Shown in pieces: positions 23,556-32,855 of a DNA stretch of 57,299 nucleotides. This stretch comes from Burkholderiales bacterium (GTDB lineage Bacteria > Pseudomonadota > Gammaproteobacteria > Burkholderiales > Burkholderiaceae_C). The stretch spans positions 1 to 57,299 of the forward strand of contig JAEKKH010000146.1 in NCBI GenBank assembly GCA_019510465.1. Reading direction: 5' to 3'. A program made the translations under genes and the position numbers. Below the pieces are notes generated by a model. The model did not search any database. It saw only the letters and a list, made by a program, of their open reading frames with translations, and had not been told where the DNA came from. The first letter of the stretch is position 1. Every line of letters begins with the position of its first letter.

Positions 23556-24308
23556 TCAGTGGGAAGGTGGTGCGACGCTGGCGCCGGCCACCGCGTGGCG
23601 GGCCATGGCCTCGGCGACGAAGCCGCTGGCCTTCATGTCCTCGACGAACGCCCGCAGCGCCGCCTCGGCCGCGGGCCCGCGCGTGCGCGCGAGGCCCATC
23701 GCCTGGCGGATCACCATGAAGCGGCCCGGGAGCAGGCGCAGGCCGGCATCCTGGGCCGCCACCTGTTCCAGCACCTGGCGGATGCCACCCGCGACCTCGG
23801 CGCCGCCGTCGCGCAAGGCCTGCACGACTTCGGCGGCACCCGGCACGCGCACGAACGACGCCGCCTTCAGCTCGCGCGTCAGGAACAGGTCGTACGCGCT
23901 GCCCTTGCCCACGGCCACGCGCGTACCGGCGCGGTCGACATCCTCATTGGCGCGGCACCGCGAGTCCGTCCGCACGAGGTACGCGCCCTCGATGAGGACG
24001 TAGGCGTCGGTGAACGCGATCTCGGCGCCGCGCAGCGGGTCGATGGCGAAGAAGCCGATGTCGGCCGCGCCGCTGGTGACCGCGTCGACGGACCGCATGG
24101 CCGCGGGGAACTCGAGGGTGTCCAGCGGCACGCCCAGGCGCTCGGCCAGTGTCCGCGCCAGGTCGACCGAGACGCCGCGCGCCCGCCCGCTGGCCGGGTC
24201 CGTGGAGGCCAGGATCGGGTTGCCGAGATTGATGGCCGCGCGCAAGCGGCCGCCGGGGGCGAGCAGGGCGGCGGCGGCGGCGGCGTCGGGGGTGGAGGCG
24301 GTGCTCAT
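23556..24308 (-). CDS. Periplasmic-binding-protein-like (SBP_bac_3-type) protein
   Basis: GGRLRAAINLGNPILASTDPASGRARGVSVDLARTLAERLGVPLDTLEFP...; no obvious signal peptide from the M at 24308. Confidence 0.8.
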   Translation of the reverse strand: MSTASTPDAAAAAALLAPGGRLRAAINLGNPILASTDPASGRARGVSVDLARTLAERLGVPLDTLEFPAAMRSVDAVTSGAADIGFFAIDPLRGAEIAFTDAYVLIEGAYLVRTDSRCRANEDVDRAGTRVAVGKGSAYDLFLTRELKAASFVRVPGAAEVVQALRDGGAEVAGGIRQVLEQVAAQDAGLRLLPGRFMVIRQAMGLARTRGPAAEAALRAFVEDMKASGFVAEAMARHAVAGASVAPPSH

Positions 24309-24530
24309 CGGGCCATTCTGCTGGAAGCCGCCCCTGGCGCTGTCTGGACGGCGCCACATTCGGCAGGGCTTGTCATCCGTATTGAACCTCGGGCGCGGGC
24401 CAGGGTCATACACGACACTGCCGAGCGGTCACGCGCCGCCCGCTGCAAGATCCGCGCTGCCGCGTTGTAAGGATCGCGCCGTGCGCGCCGACTGACTCGC
24501 ATCACCGCCACGAAACGTAGAAAGCCCGCC

Positions 24531-25040
24531 ATGCCCATCGCCCGTCGAACCGCGCTGCTGTCCGGCCTCAACCTGCTGGCCGGCGCCGGGATCGCCACGC
24601 TTGCCGCCGGCTTCGGCCGCGCCGGCGCCGCCGCCAAGTCGGCGCCGGAGCACTTCGAGTTCACGCTGACCGACGACCAATGGAAGGCCCGGCTGTCGCC
24701 GCAGGCCTACGCCGTCCTGCGCCACGAGGCCACCGAGACCCCCTTCAGCAGCGCGCTGAACAGCGAGCACCGCAAGGGCACGTTCAGCTGCGCGGGCTGC
24801 GCGTTGGCGCTGTTCTCGTCGGACACCAAGTTCGACAGCGGCACCGGCTGGCCCAGCTTCTTCCGCCCGCTTCCCAACGCCGTCGCGCAGCAGACCGACA
24901 CCACGCTGGGCATGGTGCGCGACGAGGTGCACTGCCGCCGCTGCGGCGGCCACCTGGGCCATGTGTTCGACGACGGCCCCAAGCCCACCGGCCTGCGCTA
25001 TTGCATGAATGGCGTCGCGCTCGCCTTCACCCCGGCCTGA
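24531..25040 (+). CDS. msrB: Peptide-methionine (R)-S-oxide reductase, signal-peptide-bearing
   Basis: FSCAGCALALFSSDTKFDSGTGWPSF, HCRRCGGHLGHVFDDGP, RYCMNGVALAF; N-terminal RRTALLSGLNLLAGAGIATLAAGF. Confidence 0.93.
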   Translation: MPIARRTALLSGLNLLAGAGIATLAAGFGRAGAAAKSAPEHFEFTLTDDQWKARLSPQAYAVLRHEATETPFSSALNSEHRKGTFSCAGCALALFSSDTKFDSGTGWPSFFRPLPNAVAQQTDTTLGMVRDEVHCRRCGGHLGHVFDDGPKPTGLRYCMNGVALAFTPA

Positions 25041-25061
25041 CCCAACGAGGACGAACAAGCC

Positions 25062-25802
25062 ATGAACCGCACCGCCACGACGCCCGCTCCCAAGGCCGCT
25101 CGACTCTTCCTGACCACCGTGGGCCTGGCCTGCCTGGCCGCCATCGGACTGCACTTCGGCCACGCCGGCGCGGCCGAGCCGGCGGTCGCGATCCCGGCGC
25201 CCGCGCAGGACGAGCCGGCGTCCGGCCGCCACACCGAGACGGCCGTCTTCGCCGGCGGCTGCTTCTGGGGCGTGCAGGGCGTGTTCCAGCACGTCAAGGG
25301 CGTCACCAACGCCGTCTCCGGCTACTCGGGCGGCAAGAAGGACACGGCGCACTACGAGGAAGTCGGCACCGGCGTCACCGGCCACGCCGAATCCGTCGAG
25401 GTCACCTTCGACCCGGCGCAGGTCAGCTACGGGACGCTGCTGCAGGTCTATTTCTCGGTGGCGCACAACCCGACCGAGCTGAACTTCCAGGGCCCCGACC
25501 ACGGCTCGCAGTACCGCTCGGCGCTGTTCCCGCTGGACGACGCGCAGCGCAAGGTGGCCACGGCCTACATCGCGCAGCTCGAGGCGGCGAAGGCCTTCCC
25601 CAAGCCCATCGTCACGAAGGTCGAGGCCTACAAGGGCTTCTTCCCGGCGGAGGGCTACCACCAGAATTTCCTGACGCTGAACCCCGACTATCCCTACATC
25701 GTCTACAACGACCTGCCCAAGGTAGCGGACCTGAAGAAGATGTTCCCGGCGCGCTACGCGGATCAGCCGGTGCTGGTGCCCAAGGTGGTGGCGTCGCGCT
25801 AG
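25062..25802 (+). CDS. msrA: Peptide-methionine (S)-S-oxide reductase, signal-peptide-bearing
   Basis: AVFAGGCFWGVQGVFQHVKGV, GYSGG, NPTELNFQGPDHGSQYRSALF; N-terminal hydrophobic segment. Confidence 0.93.
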   Translation: MNRTATTPAPKAARLFLTTVGLACLAAIGLHFGHAGAAEPAVAIPAPAQDEPASGRHTETAVFAGGCFWGVQGVFQHVKGVTNAVSGYSGGKKDTAHYEEVGTGVTGHAESVEVTFDPAQVSYGTLLQVYFSVAHNPTELNFQGPDHGSQYRSALFPLDDAQRKVATAYIAQLEAAKAFPKPIVTKVEAYKGFFPAEGYHQNFLTLNPDYPYIVYNDLPKVADLKKMFPARYADQPVLVPKVVASR

Positions 25803-25845
25803 GGCGGCCCGTGGCTGCAGGCGTCGCCCGCGGCAGGCGCCGCGG

Positions 25846-27288
25846 CTACTTCGTCAGGAAGCCCAGCACCGTCGACGCGAACTTGCCGTACGGCGGGCCG
25901 ATCAGCTTGAGCGAGCTGAAGCGCGCCTGGTAGAAGACCGGGCGCAGTTTCGAGAACGTGTCGAAGCCCTCGCGGCCGTGGTAGTGGCCCATGCCGGACT
26001 CGCCGACGCCGCCGAAGGGCAGGTCGTGCTGGGCGACGTGGAACAGCGCCTCGTTGACCGACACGCCGCCCGACATCACGCGATCGAGCAGCATCTGGAT
26101 GCGCCGGCGATCGCCGCTGAACGGGTAGATGGCCAGCGGGCGCGGGCCGGCGTTGATCGCCTGGATGACGGTCTCGAGCGAGTCGTACACACGGATCGGC
26201 AGGATGGGGCCGAAGATCTCGCGCTGCAGCAGCACCGAGTCGGCCGGGGCGTTCAGCACGATGTGCGGCGCGATCTTGCGCGTCGCGCGGTCGAACGGCT
26301 CGCCGGGCAGCACGGGGATGACGGTCGCGCCGTGCGCCTTCGCGTCCTCCAGCGCCCCGAGCAGGCGCTCGAACGAGCGCTCGTCGATGATGGAGGTGTA
26401 GTCGGGCGAGGCGAGCGTCGGATAGCGCGCGGTGATGATCTCGCGCGCCACCGTCACGAACTCGTCGACCTTGTCGCGCGGGATCCACGCGTGGTCGACG
26501 GTGGTGCAGATCTGGCCGGCGTTCATCAGCTTGGCGAACAGCATGCGCTCGGCCGCCAGGCGCAGGGGGAAGTCGTCGCACAGGATGGCCGGCGCCTTGC
26601 CGCCGAGCTCCAGCGTGACGGGCACGAGGTTGGCGGCCGCGGCCGCCATCACCGAGCGGCCGGTCTGGCCCGAGCCGGTGAACAGCAGGTGGTCGAACGG
26701 CAGCCTGGAGAACTCGATGCCCACGCCGCCGGTCTCGTCGAAGAAGCGCAGCTTCTCGGGCGGGAAGTACGCAGGGATCTTCTCGATCAGGAGCGCGGCC
26801 AGGTGGCGCGAGTTCTCGCTCATCTTGATCATCGCGCGGTTGCCGGCGGCGAAGACGTAGGTCAGCGGGATCAGGCTCAGGTGCAGCGGGAAGTTCCACG
26901 GCACGATGATGCCGACGACGCCCAGCGGCTGGGGGATGACGCGGTTGCTGGCGCCGAGGAAGTTGCGCAGGTCCACCGAGCGGCGCTGCGGGCGCATCCA
27001 TCTGCGCAGCTGGCCGATGACGTGCGAGATGCCGTCCATCGCGGGGAACACCTCGGCCAGCAGCGTCTCGTGCTGCGAGCGGTGGCCGTAGTCGGCGCTG
27101 ATGGCGTCGCACAGCGCCTGCTTGTTCTCGCGGATGAAGCGCTGCAGCGTGCGCAGGTCGGCCTTGCGTTCGGCCAGCGTCGGCACCGGCTGCGCGAAGT
27201 AGGCGGCGCGCTGCACGGCGAGCGCGTCCTCCAGCGTGCGGGCGATCTCGGAGGGCGTCGGGGCGATGTTGGGCAGGTCGTTCTTCAT
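25846..27288 (-). CDS. Coniferyl-aldehyde-dehydrogenase-like NAD-dependent aldehyde dehydrogenase
   Basis: GVVGIIVPWNFPLHLSLIPL, LELGGKAPAIL, GQICTTVDHAWIPRDK catalytic Cys. Confidence 0.88.
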   Translation of the reverse strand: MKNDLPNIAPTPSEIARTLEDALAVQRAAYFAQPVPTLAERKADLRTLQRFIRENKQALCDAISADYGHRSQHETLLAEVFPAMDGISHVIGQLRRWMRPQRRSVDLRNFLGASNRVIPQPLGVVGIIVPWNFPLHLSLIPLTYVFAAGNRAMIKMSENSRHLAALLIEKIPAYFPPEKLRFFDETGGVGIEFSRLPFDHLLFTGSGQTGRSVMAAAAANLVPVTLELGGKAPAILCDDFPLRLAAERMLFAKLMNAGQICTTVDHAWIPRDKVDEFVTVAREIITARYPTLASPDYTSIIDERSFERLLGALEDAKAHGATVIPVLPGEPFDRATRKIAPHIVLNAPADSVLLQREIFGPILPIRVYDSLETVIQAINAGPRPLAIYPFSGDRRRIQMLLDRVMSGGVSVNEALFHVAQHDLPFGGVGESGMGHYHGREGFDTFSKLRPVFYQARFSSLKLIGPPYGKFASTVLGFLTK

Positions 27289-27439
27289 GGCGGCTCCTCG
27301 GGCGCGCGGGGAACGCGTCCAGGCTGCGATTGTCCGCTTGCGCCGCGGCGCGCGACGTCAGGGACACCCCTGTCGCGCCGGTGACAATCGATTGGCTCGC
27401 AAAGCCAGTCGAGGGTGTCGCGAACGTGGGACCGCCTCG

Positions 27440-28987
27440 TCAGACCTCGTGCGCGAGCTCGGGCTCGGCCCCGCCCCCCGGCTGCTTCGGTGCGGCCTTG
27501 GCCTTGCGGATCAGCAGCAGCAGCGGCAGCGACACCACCGTCAGCGCCAGCATGAAGCGGAAGTCGTCGAGGTAGGCCATCATTGCCGCCTGGCGGTCGA
27601 CCAGGGCGTTGATCAGGCCCAGGCCGGCCGGGTTGCCCGGGTCGGCGGCGGCCGGCAGCGACGGGAACGCGAGGTTGCCGCGCGCGATGTCGGTGGCGAA
27701 TTGCGCGTGGGCGCGCGCCGTGCCCGAGGTCAGCATCGCCTGCACGATGGAAATGCCCACGCTGGAGCCGATGTTGCGCAGCAGGCTGAAGATGGGCGTG
27801 CCGTCGTTGCGCAGGTCGGGCGCGAGCGTCGCGAAGGCCACGGCCGACAGCGGCACGAACGTGAAGCCGATGCCCAGGCCCTGGATCACGCCGGACACCA
27901 CGATGACGCGGCTGCCCATGTCCAGCGTCATCGTTGTCATCATGTACAGCGCGATGGCGGTCAGGACGAAGCCGACGGCCATGATGGCGCGGGCGTCGAC
28001 GTGATGCAGCAGGCGGCCCACCATCAGCATCGCCACCATGGTGCCGATGCCGCGCGGGGCCATCACGATGCCCGTGTAGACCACCGGGTAGCCCAGCAGG
28101 CCCTGCAGCAGCGTGGGCAGCAGCGCCATCGTCGCGTACAGCACCAGGCCCACGATGAAGGCGAACATCAGGCCGGTGACGAAGTTGGCGTCCTTGAGCA
28201 GGCGGCGGTCGAAGAACGAGGTGCCGATCGCGGTGAACGTGTGGGCGACGAAGAACGCGAAGGCGACCAGGCAGCCGATCGCCTCGAGGCGGATCTCGAC
28301 GGAATCGAACCAGTCCAGCTGCTCGCCGCGGTCGAGGAACATCTGGAGCAGGCCGATGGCCAGGCTCAGCGTGGCAAAGCCGAACAGGTCCAGCCTGACG
28401 CCCGCGGGGCGGCTCTCGGGCAGGTAGCGCGCGATGCCATAGAAGGCCAGCACGCCCACCGGCAGGTTGATGTAGAACACCCAGCGCCAGCTCGCGTTCT
28501 CGGTGAGCCAGCCGCCCAGCATCGGGCCCAGGATCGGGCCGATCATGATGCCGGCGCCCCAGATCGCCATCGCCTGGCCGATCTTCTCCTTCGGGTTGAT
28601 GTCCAGCAGCACGGCCTGCGACAGCGGCACCAGCGCCGCGCCGAACAGGCCCTGCAGCAGCCGGGCGCCGACGATCTCGACGATGTTGTCCGCCATGCCG
28701 CACAGCGCCGAGGCGACGGTGAAGCCGCAGACCGCGATCAGGAACACGCGCCGGCGGCCGAAGGCCGAGCACAGCCAGCCGGTCAGCGGCGTGGCGATGG
28801 CCGCGGCCACGATGTAGGACGTCAGCACCCAGGAGATCTGGTCCTGCGAGCTCTGCAGCGCGCCCTGCATGTGGGGCAGGGCGACGTTGGCGATCGTGGT
28901 GTCGAGCGCCTGCATGATCGTCGCCAGCATGATCGAGACGGTGATCATCCCGCGGTGCGGGATCTGGCGGGGGTCTCCCAGGCTCAC
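27440..28987 (-). CDS. DHA2-family MFS multidrug efflux transporter (EmrB/QacA)
   Basis: MLATIMQALDTTIANVALPHMQGALQSSQDQISWVLTSYIVAAAIATPLTGWL; ~14 TM; GTG start overlaps the upstream stop. Confidence 0.88.
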   Translation of the reverse strand: MSLGDPRQIPHRGMITVSIMLATIMQALDTTIANVALPHMQGALQSSQDQISWVLTSYIVAAAIATPLTGWLCSAFGRRRVFLIAVCGFTVASALCGMADNIVEIVGARLLQGLFGAALVPLSQAVLLDINPKEKIGQAMAIWGAGIMIGPILGPMLGGWLTENASWRWVFYINLPVGVLAFYGIARYLPESRPAGVRLDLFGFATLSLAIGLLQMFLDRGEQLDWFDSVEIRLEAIGCLVAFAFFVAHTFTAIGTSFFDRRLLKDANFVTGLMFAFIVGLVLYATMALLPTLLQGLLGYPVVYTGIVMAPRGIGTMVAMLMVGRLLHHVDARAIMAVGFVLTAIALYMMTTMTLDMGSRVIVVSGVIQGLGIGFTFVPLSAVAFATLAPDLRNDGTPIFSLLRNIGSSVGISIVQAMLTSGTARAHAQFATDIARGNLAFPSLPAAADPGNPAGLGLINALVDRQAAMMAYLDDFRFMLALTVVSLPLLLLIRKAKAAPKQPGGGAEPELAHEV

Positions 28988-29454
28988 GATGGCGATCCCG
29001 GCGCCGGAGCGTCGCCCTGCAGGTTGGCGCGCACGCGCTGCAGCATGGCCAGCAGCTGCTTGCGCTCCGCGGCGCTGAAGCCAGCCAGCGCCGCCTCCTG
29101 CACGCGGTCGCTGACCGCCAGCGCCTTCGCCAGCGCGGCCTCGGCCGGCGGTTGCAGGGCGATGGCGTTGGCGCGGCGGTCCTTCTCGCTCGGGCGGCGC
29201 GAGATCCAGCCCGCCGCTTCCATGCGGTCGACCAGCGTGGCCACGGCCATCGGGGTGAGGTCGAGGTTGGCGGCGAGTTCGGCCTGCGTCGGCGGACGGT
29301 CTCCCTCGCTGGTCGCCACCTGGCCCAGCAGGCGGCACTGGGCGCGCGACAGCCCCAGCTCCTCGCGCGACAATTGGTCGAACTGGCGGCCGTAGAGCCG
29401 GCCCACCTCGTTGACGACGAAGCCGAAGCGGTGCGAGAAGTCGTGCTTTTTCAT
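28984..29454 (-). CDS. MarR-family transcriptional regulator
   Basis: MKKHDFSHRFGFVVNEVGRLYGRQFDQ...LSRAQCRLLGQVATSEGDRPPTQAELAANLDLTPMAVATLVDRMEAAGWISRRPSEKDRR; upstream ATGs possible up to 29484. Confidence 0.88.
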   Translation of the reverse strand: MKKHDFSHRFGFVVNEVGRLYGRQFDQLSREELGLSRAQCRLLGQVATSEGDRPPTQAELAANLDLTPMAVATLVDRMEAAGWISRRPSEKDRRANAIALQPPAEAALAKALAVSDRVQEAALAGFSAAERKQLLAMLQRVRANLQGDAPAPGSPS

Positions 29455-29465
29455 ATAGGGATATA

Positions 29466-29483
29466 TCATAAACCAGTTTATCA
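29466..29483. promoter_or_regulatory. Candidate MarR operator
   Basis: TcATAAACcaGTTTATcA, perfect 6-bp half-sites, in a local AT-rich island just upstream of marR. Confidence 0.5.
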
Positions 29484-29585
29484 ATCGACGCTGACCGCAG
29501 GCGGGCGCGGGGCTCGTGCGGCGCGCAGACGGCCGGGCCGCGCCGCCGCTAACATGCGTTGCTCCCCATGCCCTGAAATGGCTCC

Positions 29586-32114
29586 ATGCCGACGCCGCAG
29601 CGCCCGTCCGCCGCTCCCCACCGCCGCCCCGTGACGCTGTCGCGCTGGACGATGACGCTGGTCGCCGCGGCGGGCGCCGTCGTCATCCGGGCGCTGCTGC
29701 AGCCGGTGCTGGGCGACACGATGCCGTTCCTGATCGCCTATCCGGCGGTCGTGCTGGCCGCATCGATGTGGGGCATCGCGTCGGGACTGGTGGTCGCGTT
29801 CGCCTGCGCGCTGGTGGCGGCGGTGCCCTACGTCCCGCCCACGCTGTCGCCGTCCGACCGCCCGATGCACCTGGGCGCGTTCGGGCTGGTGGCGATCTTC
29901 ATCTGCCTGGTCAGCAACCTGCGGGCGCGTTCGCGCACCGCGCCCGGCTTCGACGACACCGGCACCGGCGTCGCGACGCCGCTCGCCACATGGCTGCGCG
30001 CGATGGTGTGGGGTGCGTTGCTGGTTCCCTCGACGGCCTTCGTGGCTGCGGCCTGGTGGGGCTACGAGCACGCCGTGGGCGAGGCGAAGGCCGCGGCCGA
30101 ACGCACCGCGGTGCTGGTGCGAGGCCAGGCGCAGCGCAGCTTCGAGATCGCGCGCGACATCGCCCACCGCGCAGACGCCGCCGCGGTGGGCGACGACGCG
30201 GCCGTGCGAGCCCGCGAGGCGGAGATCCACGCCCGCCTGGCCGACATGGTGGCCGGCCTGCCGTCCGTCGTGAACCTCAACGTCTGGGACGCCCAGGGGC
30301 GCCCGCTGGCGCGCAGCGACCGCTATCCGGCCGATCGCCTGGTCTCGGTGGCCGACCGGCCGTACTTCATCGGCCAGAAGACGGCGCCGTTGCCGCTGGG
30401 CGTCAGCGACGTCCTCGCCGGGCGCCAGACGGGCCACGAGCTCGTCAACGCCACCATCCGGCGCGAGACCGCCGACGGGCAGTTCGGCGGCGTCGTGGCC
30501 GTGTCGCTGGCGCCGGCGTTCTTCCGCGACTATTACCGCTCGCTCGCCGCCGACAACCCGGCGCTGGCGCGCCTGGACCTGCTGCGCACCGACGGCGCGA
30601 TCATCGCCCGCTGGCCGCAGCCGCGTGCGGGCGACGATCGCCGCGTCGCGGACGACGACGCGGTCTTCGCGCACATCCGCGCGGGCGAGCGCAGCGGGCA
30701 GATCGAGGTCCGCGCGGCCGACGACGGCGAGGACACGCGCATCGTCAGCTTCCAGCGCGTGGGCGAGTTTCCGCTGTACGTGGCCGTGGGCGTCAGCCGC
30801 GCGGCGATGCTGGCCGGCTGGCTGCGCTTCGTCGGCCTGCTGGCCGCGGTGCTGGTGCCCGTGACCGCCGGGCTGACCTACGTGTCCATCGTCGCGCTGC
30901 GCAAGACGCGCAGCGAACAGGCCATCACCGCCGAGCTCAACGACGCCGTCGCCCGCCGCGCCGCGGCCGAGAAGGGCATGCTGGAGAGCCAGAAGCTCGA
31001 GACGCTGGCGCAGCTCACCGGCGGCGTCGCGCACGATTTCAACAACCTGCTGGCCATCATCAGCAGCAGCCTCCACGTGCACCGCCACCTGCATCCGGAG
31101 CAGGCCGACGAGCGCCACCTGCAGGCCGTGTCGCGCGCGGTGCAGTCGGGCACGCGCCTGACGCGCCAGCTGCTGTCGTTCTCGCGCAAGCAGGCCCTGC
31201 GGCCGGAGCTCATCACGCTGCAGTCGTGGCTGCCCGGCGCCGAGGGCCTGCTGCGCAGCACGCTGGGCTCGCGCATCGCCATGGAGATCGTCGTCGAGCC
31301 CGAGGTCTGCCCGATCCGCGTCGACGCGGCGGAACTCGAGCTGGCGTTGATCAACCTGGCCTTGAATGCCAGGCACGCGATGCCGGGCGGCGGTCGCCTG
31401 CGCATCTCCGCGCGCAACGAAGGCGCGTCCGAGGATGGCACGTCGATGGTGGTGATCGCCGTCGCGGACACCGGCGTGGGCATCGCCGCCGACGTGCTGC
31501 CGCGCGTGTTCGAGCCGTTCTTCACCACGCGCATGCACGAGGCCGGCTCGGGACTGGGCCTGAGCCAGGTGCACGGGTTCTGCGCCCAGGCCGGCGGCCG
31601 CGCGCGCATCGCCAGCGAGCTCGAGCAGGGCACGACGTTGGAGATGGTGCTGCCCGCCGAGCCGCCGCAGCCGCATCCGCCGGCGCCGCCGCAGGACGCC
31701 GATGGCGGCCCGCTCTCGGGGCGCGTGATGCTGGTCGAGGACAACGAGGACGTGGCCCATTCGACCGCCGCCATCCTGCAGGCGGCCGGGCTCGACGTGG
31801 CGCACCACTGGAGCGCCGACGCCGCGCTGGCGGCCTTGCAGGAGGGCCCGTCGCTGCCCGACATCGTGCTCAGCGACATCGAGATGCCGGGCCGGCTCAG
31901 CGGCATGGATCTCGCGTTCCGGTTGCGCGAGCGCTGGCCGCAGCTGCCGGTGGTGCTGGTCACCGGCTATGCGAAGCAGCTCGAGGAGGCGGTGTCGGGC
32001 GGGCTGCGCGTGATGCCCAAGCCGACGCCACCGCAGGACCTGCTGCGCGAGCTGCGCCGCGCGATGTCGGAGGCGTCGCGGCGGGCACGACCCCAGGCTC
32101 ACCCGCCCAGGTAG
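29586..32114 (+). CDS. Membrane hybrid histidine kinase with extracytoplasmic Cache-like sensor and REC
   Basis: Multiple N-terminal TMs, PDC/Cache-like segment, GGVAHDFNNLLAIISSSLHVH, DTGVGI, VMLVEDNEDVAHSTAAIL. Confidence 0.88.
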   Translation: MPTPQRPSAAPHRRPVTLSRWTMTLVAAAGAVVIRALLQPVLGDTMPFLIAYPAVVLAASMWGIASGLVVAFACALVAAVPYVPPTLSPSDRPMHLGAFGLVAIFICLVSNLRARSRTAPGFDDTGTGVATPLATWLRAMVWGALLVPSTAFVAAAWWGYEHAVGEAKAAAERTAVLVRGQAQRSFEIARDIAHRADAAAVGDDAAVRAREAEIHARLADMVAGLPSVVNLNVWDAQGRPLARSDRYPADRLVSVADRPYFIGQKTAPLPLGVSDVLAGRQTGHELVNATIRRETADGQFGGVVAVSLAPAFFRDYYRSLAADNPALARLDLLRTDGAIIARWPQPRAGDDRRVADDDAVFAHIRAGERSGQIEVRAADDGEDTRIVSFQRVGEFPLYVAVGVSRAAMLAGWLRFVGLLAAVLVPVTAGLTYVSIVALRKTRSEQAITAELNDAVARRAAAEKGMLESQKLETLAQLTGGVAHDFNNLLAIISSSLHVHRHLHPEQADERHLQAVSRAVQSGTRLTRQLLSFSRKQALRPELITLQSWLPGAEGLLRSTLGSRIAMEIVVEPEVCPIRVDAAELELALINLALNARHAMPGGGRLRISARNEGASEDGTSMVVIAVADTGVGIAADVLPRVFEPFFTTRMHEAGSGLGLSQVHGFCAQAGGRARIASELEQGTTLEMVLPAEPPQPHPPAPPQDADGGPLSGRVMLVEDNEDVAHSTAAILQAAGLDVAHHWSADAALAALQEGPSLPDIVLSDIEMPGRLSGMDLAFRLRERWPQLPVVLVTGYAKQLEEAVSGGLRVMPKPTPPQDLLRELRRAMSEASRRARPQAHPPR

Positions 32115-32818
32115 GCTTCCTGCACGCGCGGCTCGTCGAGCAGCTCGCGGCCGCTGCCTTGCAGCACGACGCGGCCGTTTTCCAGCACGTAGGCGTGCTC
32201 GGCGATCTTGAGCGCCTGGCGCACGTTCTGTTCGACCAGGAAGATCGTCAGCCCGCCGGCGTGGATCTCGCGCAGCGTGCGGAAGATGCCTTGCACCACG
32301 ATCGGGGCCAGGCCCATCGAGGGCTCGTCCAGCAGCAGCAGGCGCGGCCTGGCCATCAAGGCGCGGCCGATCGCCAGCATCTGCTGCTCGCCGCCGGACA
32401 GGTTGCCCGCCAGGCCGCCTTCGCGCTCCTTCAGCCGCGGAAACAGCGCGAACATGCGGTCGAGGTCGCTCGCTCGCGCGGCCGCGCCGTCGCGCCGCGT
32501 GTAGGCGCCGAGCTCGAGGTTCTCGCGCACGGTCAGCGTGGTCAGCGTGGCGCGGCCCTCGGCCACCTGCACCATCCCGGCGGCCACGAGCTGGTGGGCG
32601 GGCAGGGCGGTGACGTCGTGGCCGTCGAACACGACCCTGCCCGCGGCCTTGGGGACCAGGCCCGACAGCGCCAGCAGGGTCGTCGACTTGCCCGCGCCGT
32701 TGGCGCCGACCAGCGTCGAGATCTGGCCCGCGGCCAGGGACAGGTCCAGCTCGCGCACGGCCTCGATGTGGCCGTAGTTGACGCTCAGCCCGGTGACCGA
32801 GAGCAGGGGTTCGGTCAC
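32099..32818 (-). CDS. livF: Branched-chain amino acid ABC transporter ATP-binding protein LivF
   Basis: GANGAGKSTTLLALSGL, LSGGEQQMLAIGRALMARPRLLLLDEPSMGLAPIVV. Confidence 0.92.
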   Translation of the reverse strand: MTEPLLSVTGLSVNYGHIEAVRELDLSLAAGQISTLVGANGAGKSTTLLALSGLVPKAAGRVVFDGHDVTALPAHQLVAAGMVQVAEGRATLTTLTVRENLELGAYTRRDGAAARASDLDRMFALFPRLKEREGGLAGNLSGGEQQMLAIGRALMARPRLLLLDEPSMGLAPIVVQGIFRTLREIHAGGLTIFLVEQNVRQALKIAEHAYVLENGRVVLQGSGRELLDEPRVQEAYLGG

Positions 32819-32855
32819 TCGTCCCCCTCGCGCGGACAGCTTGGCACGGGATGTC

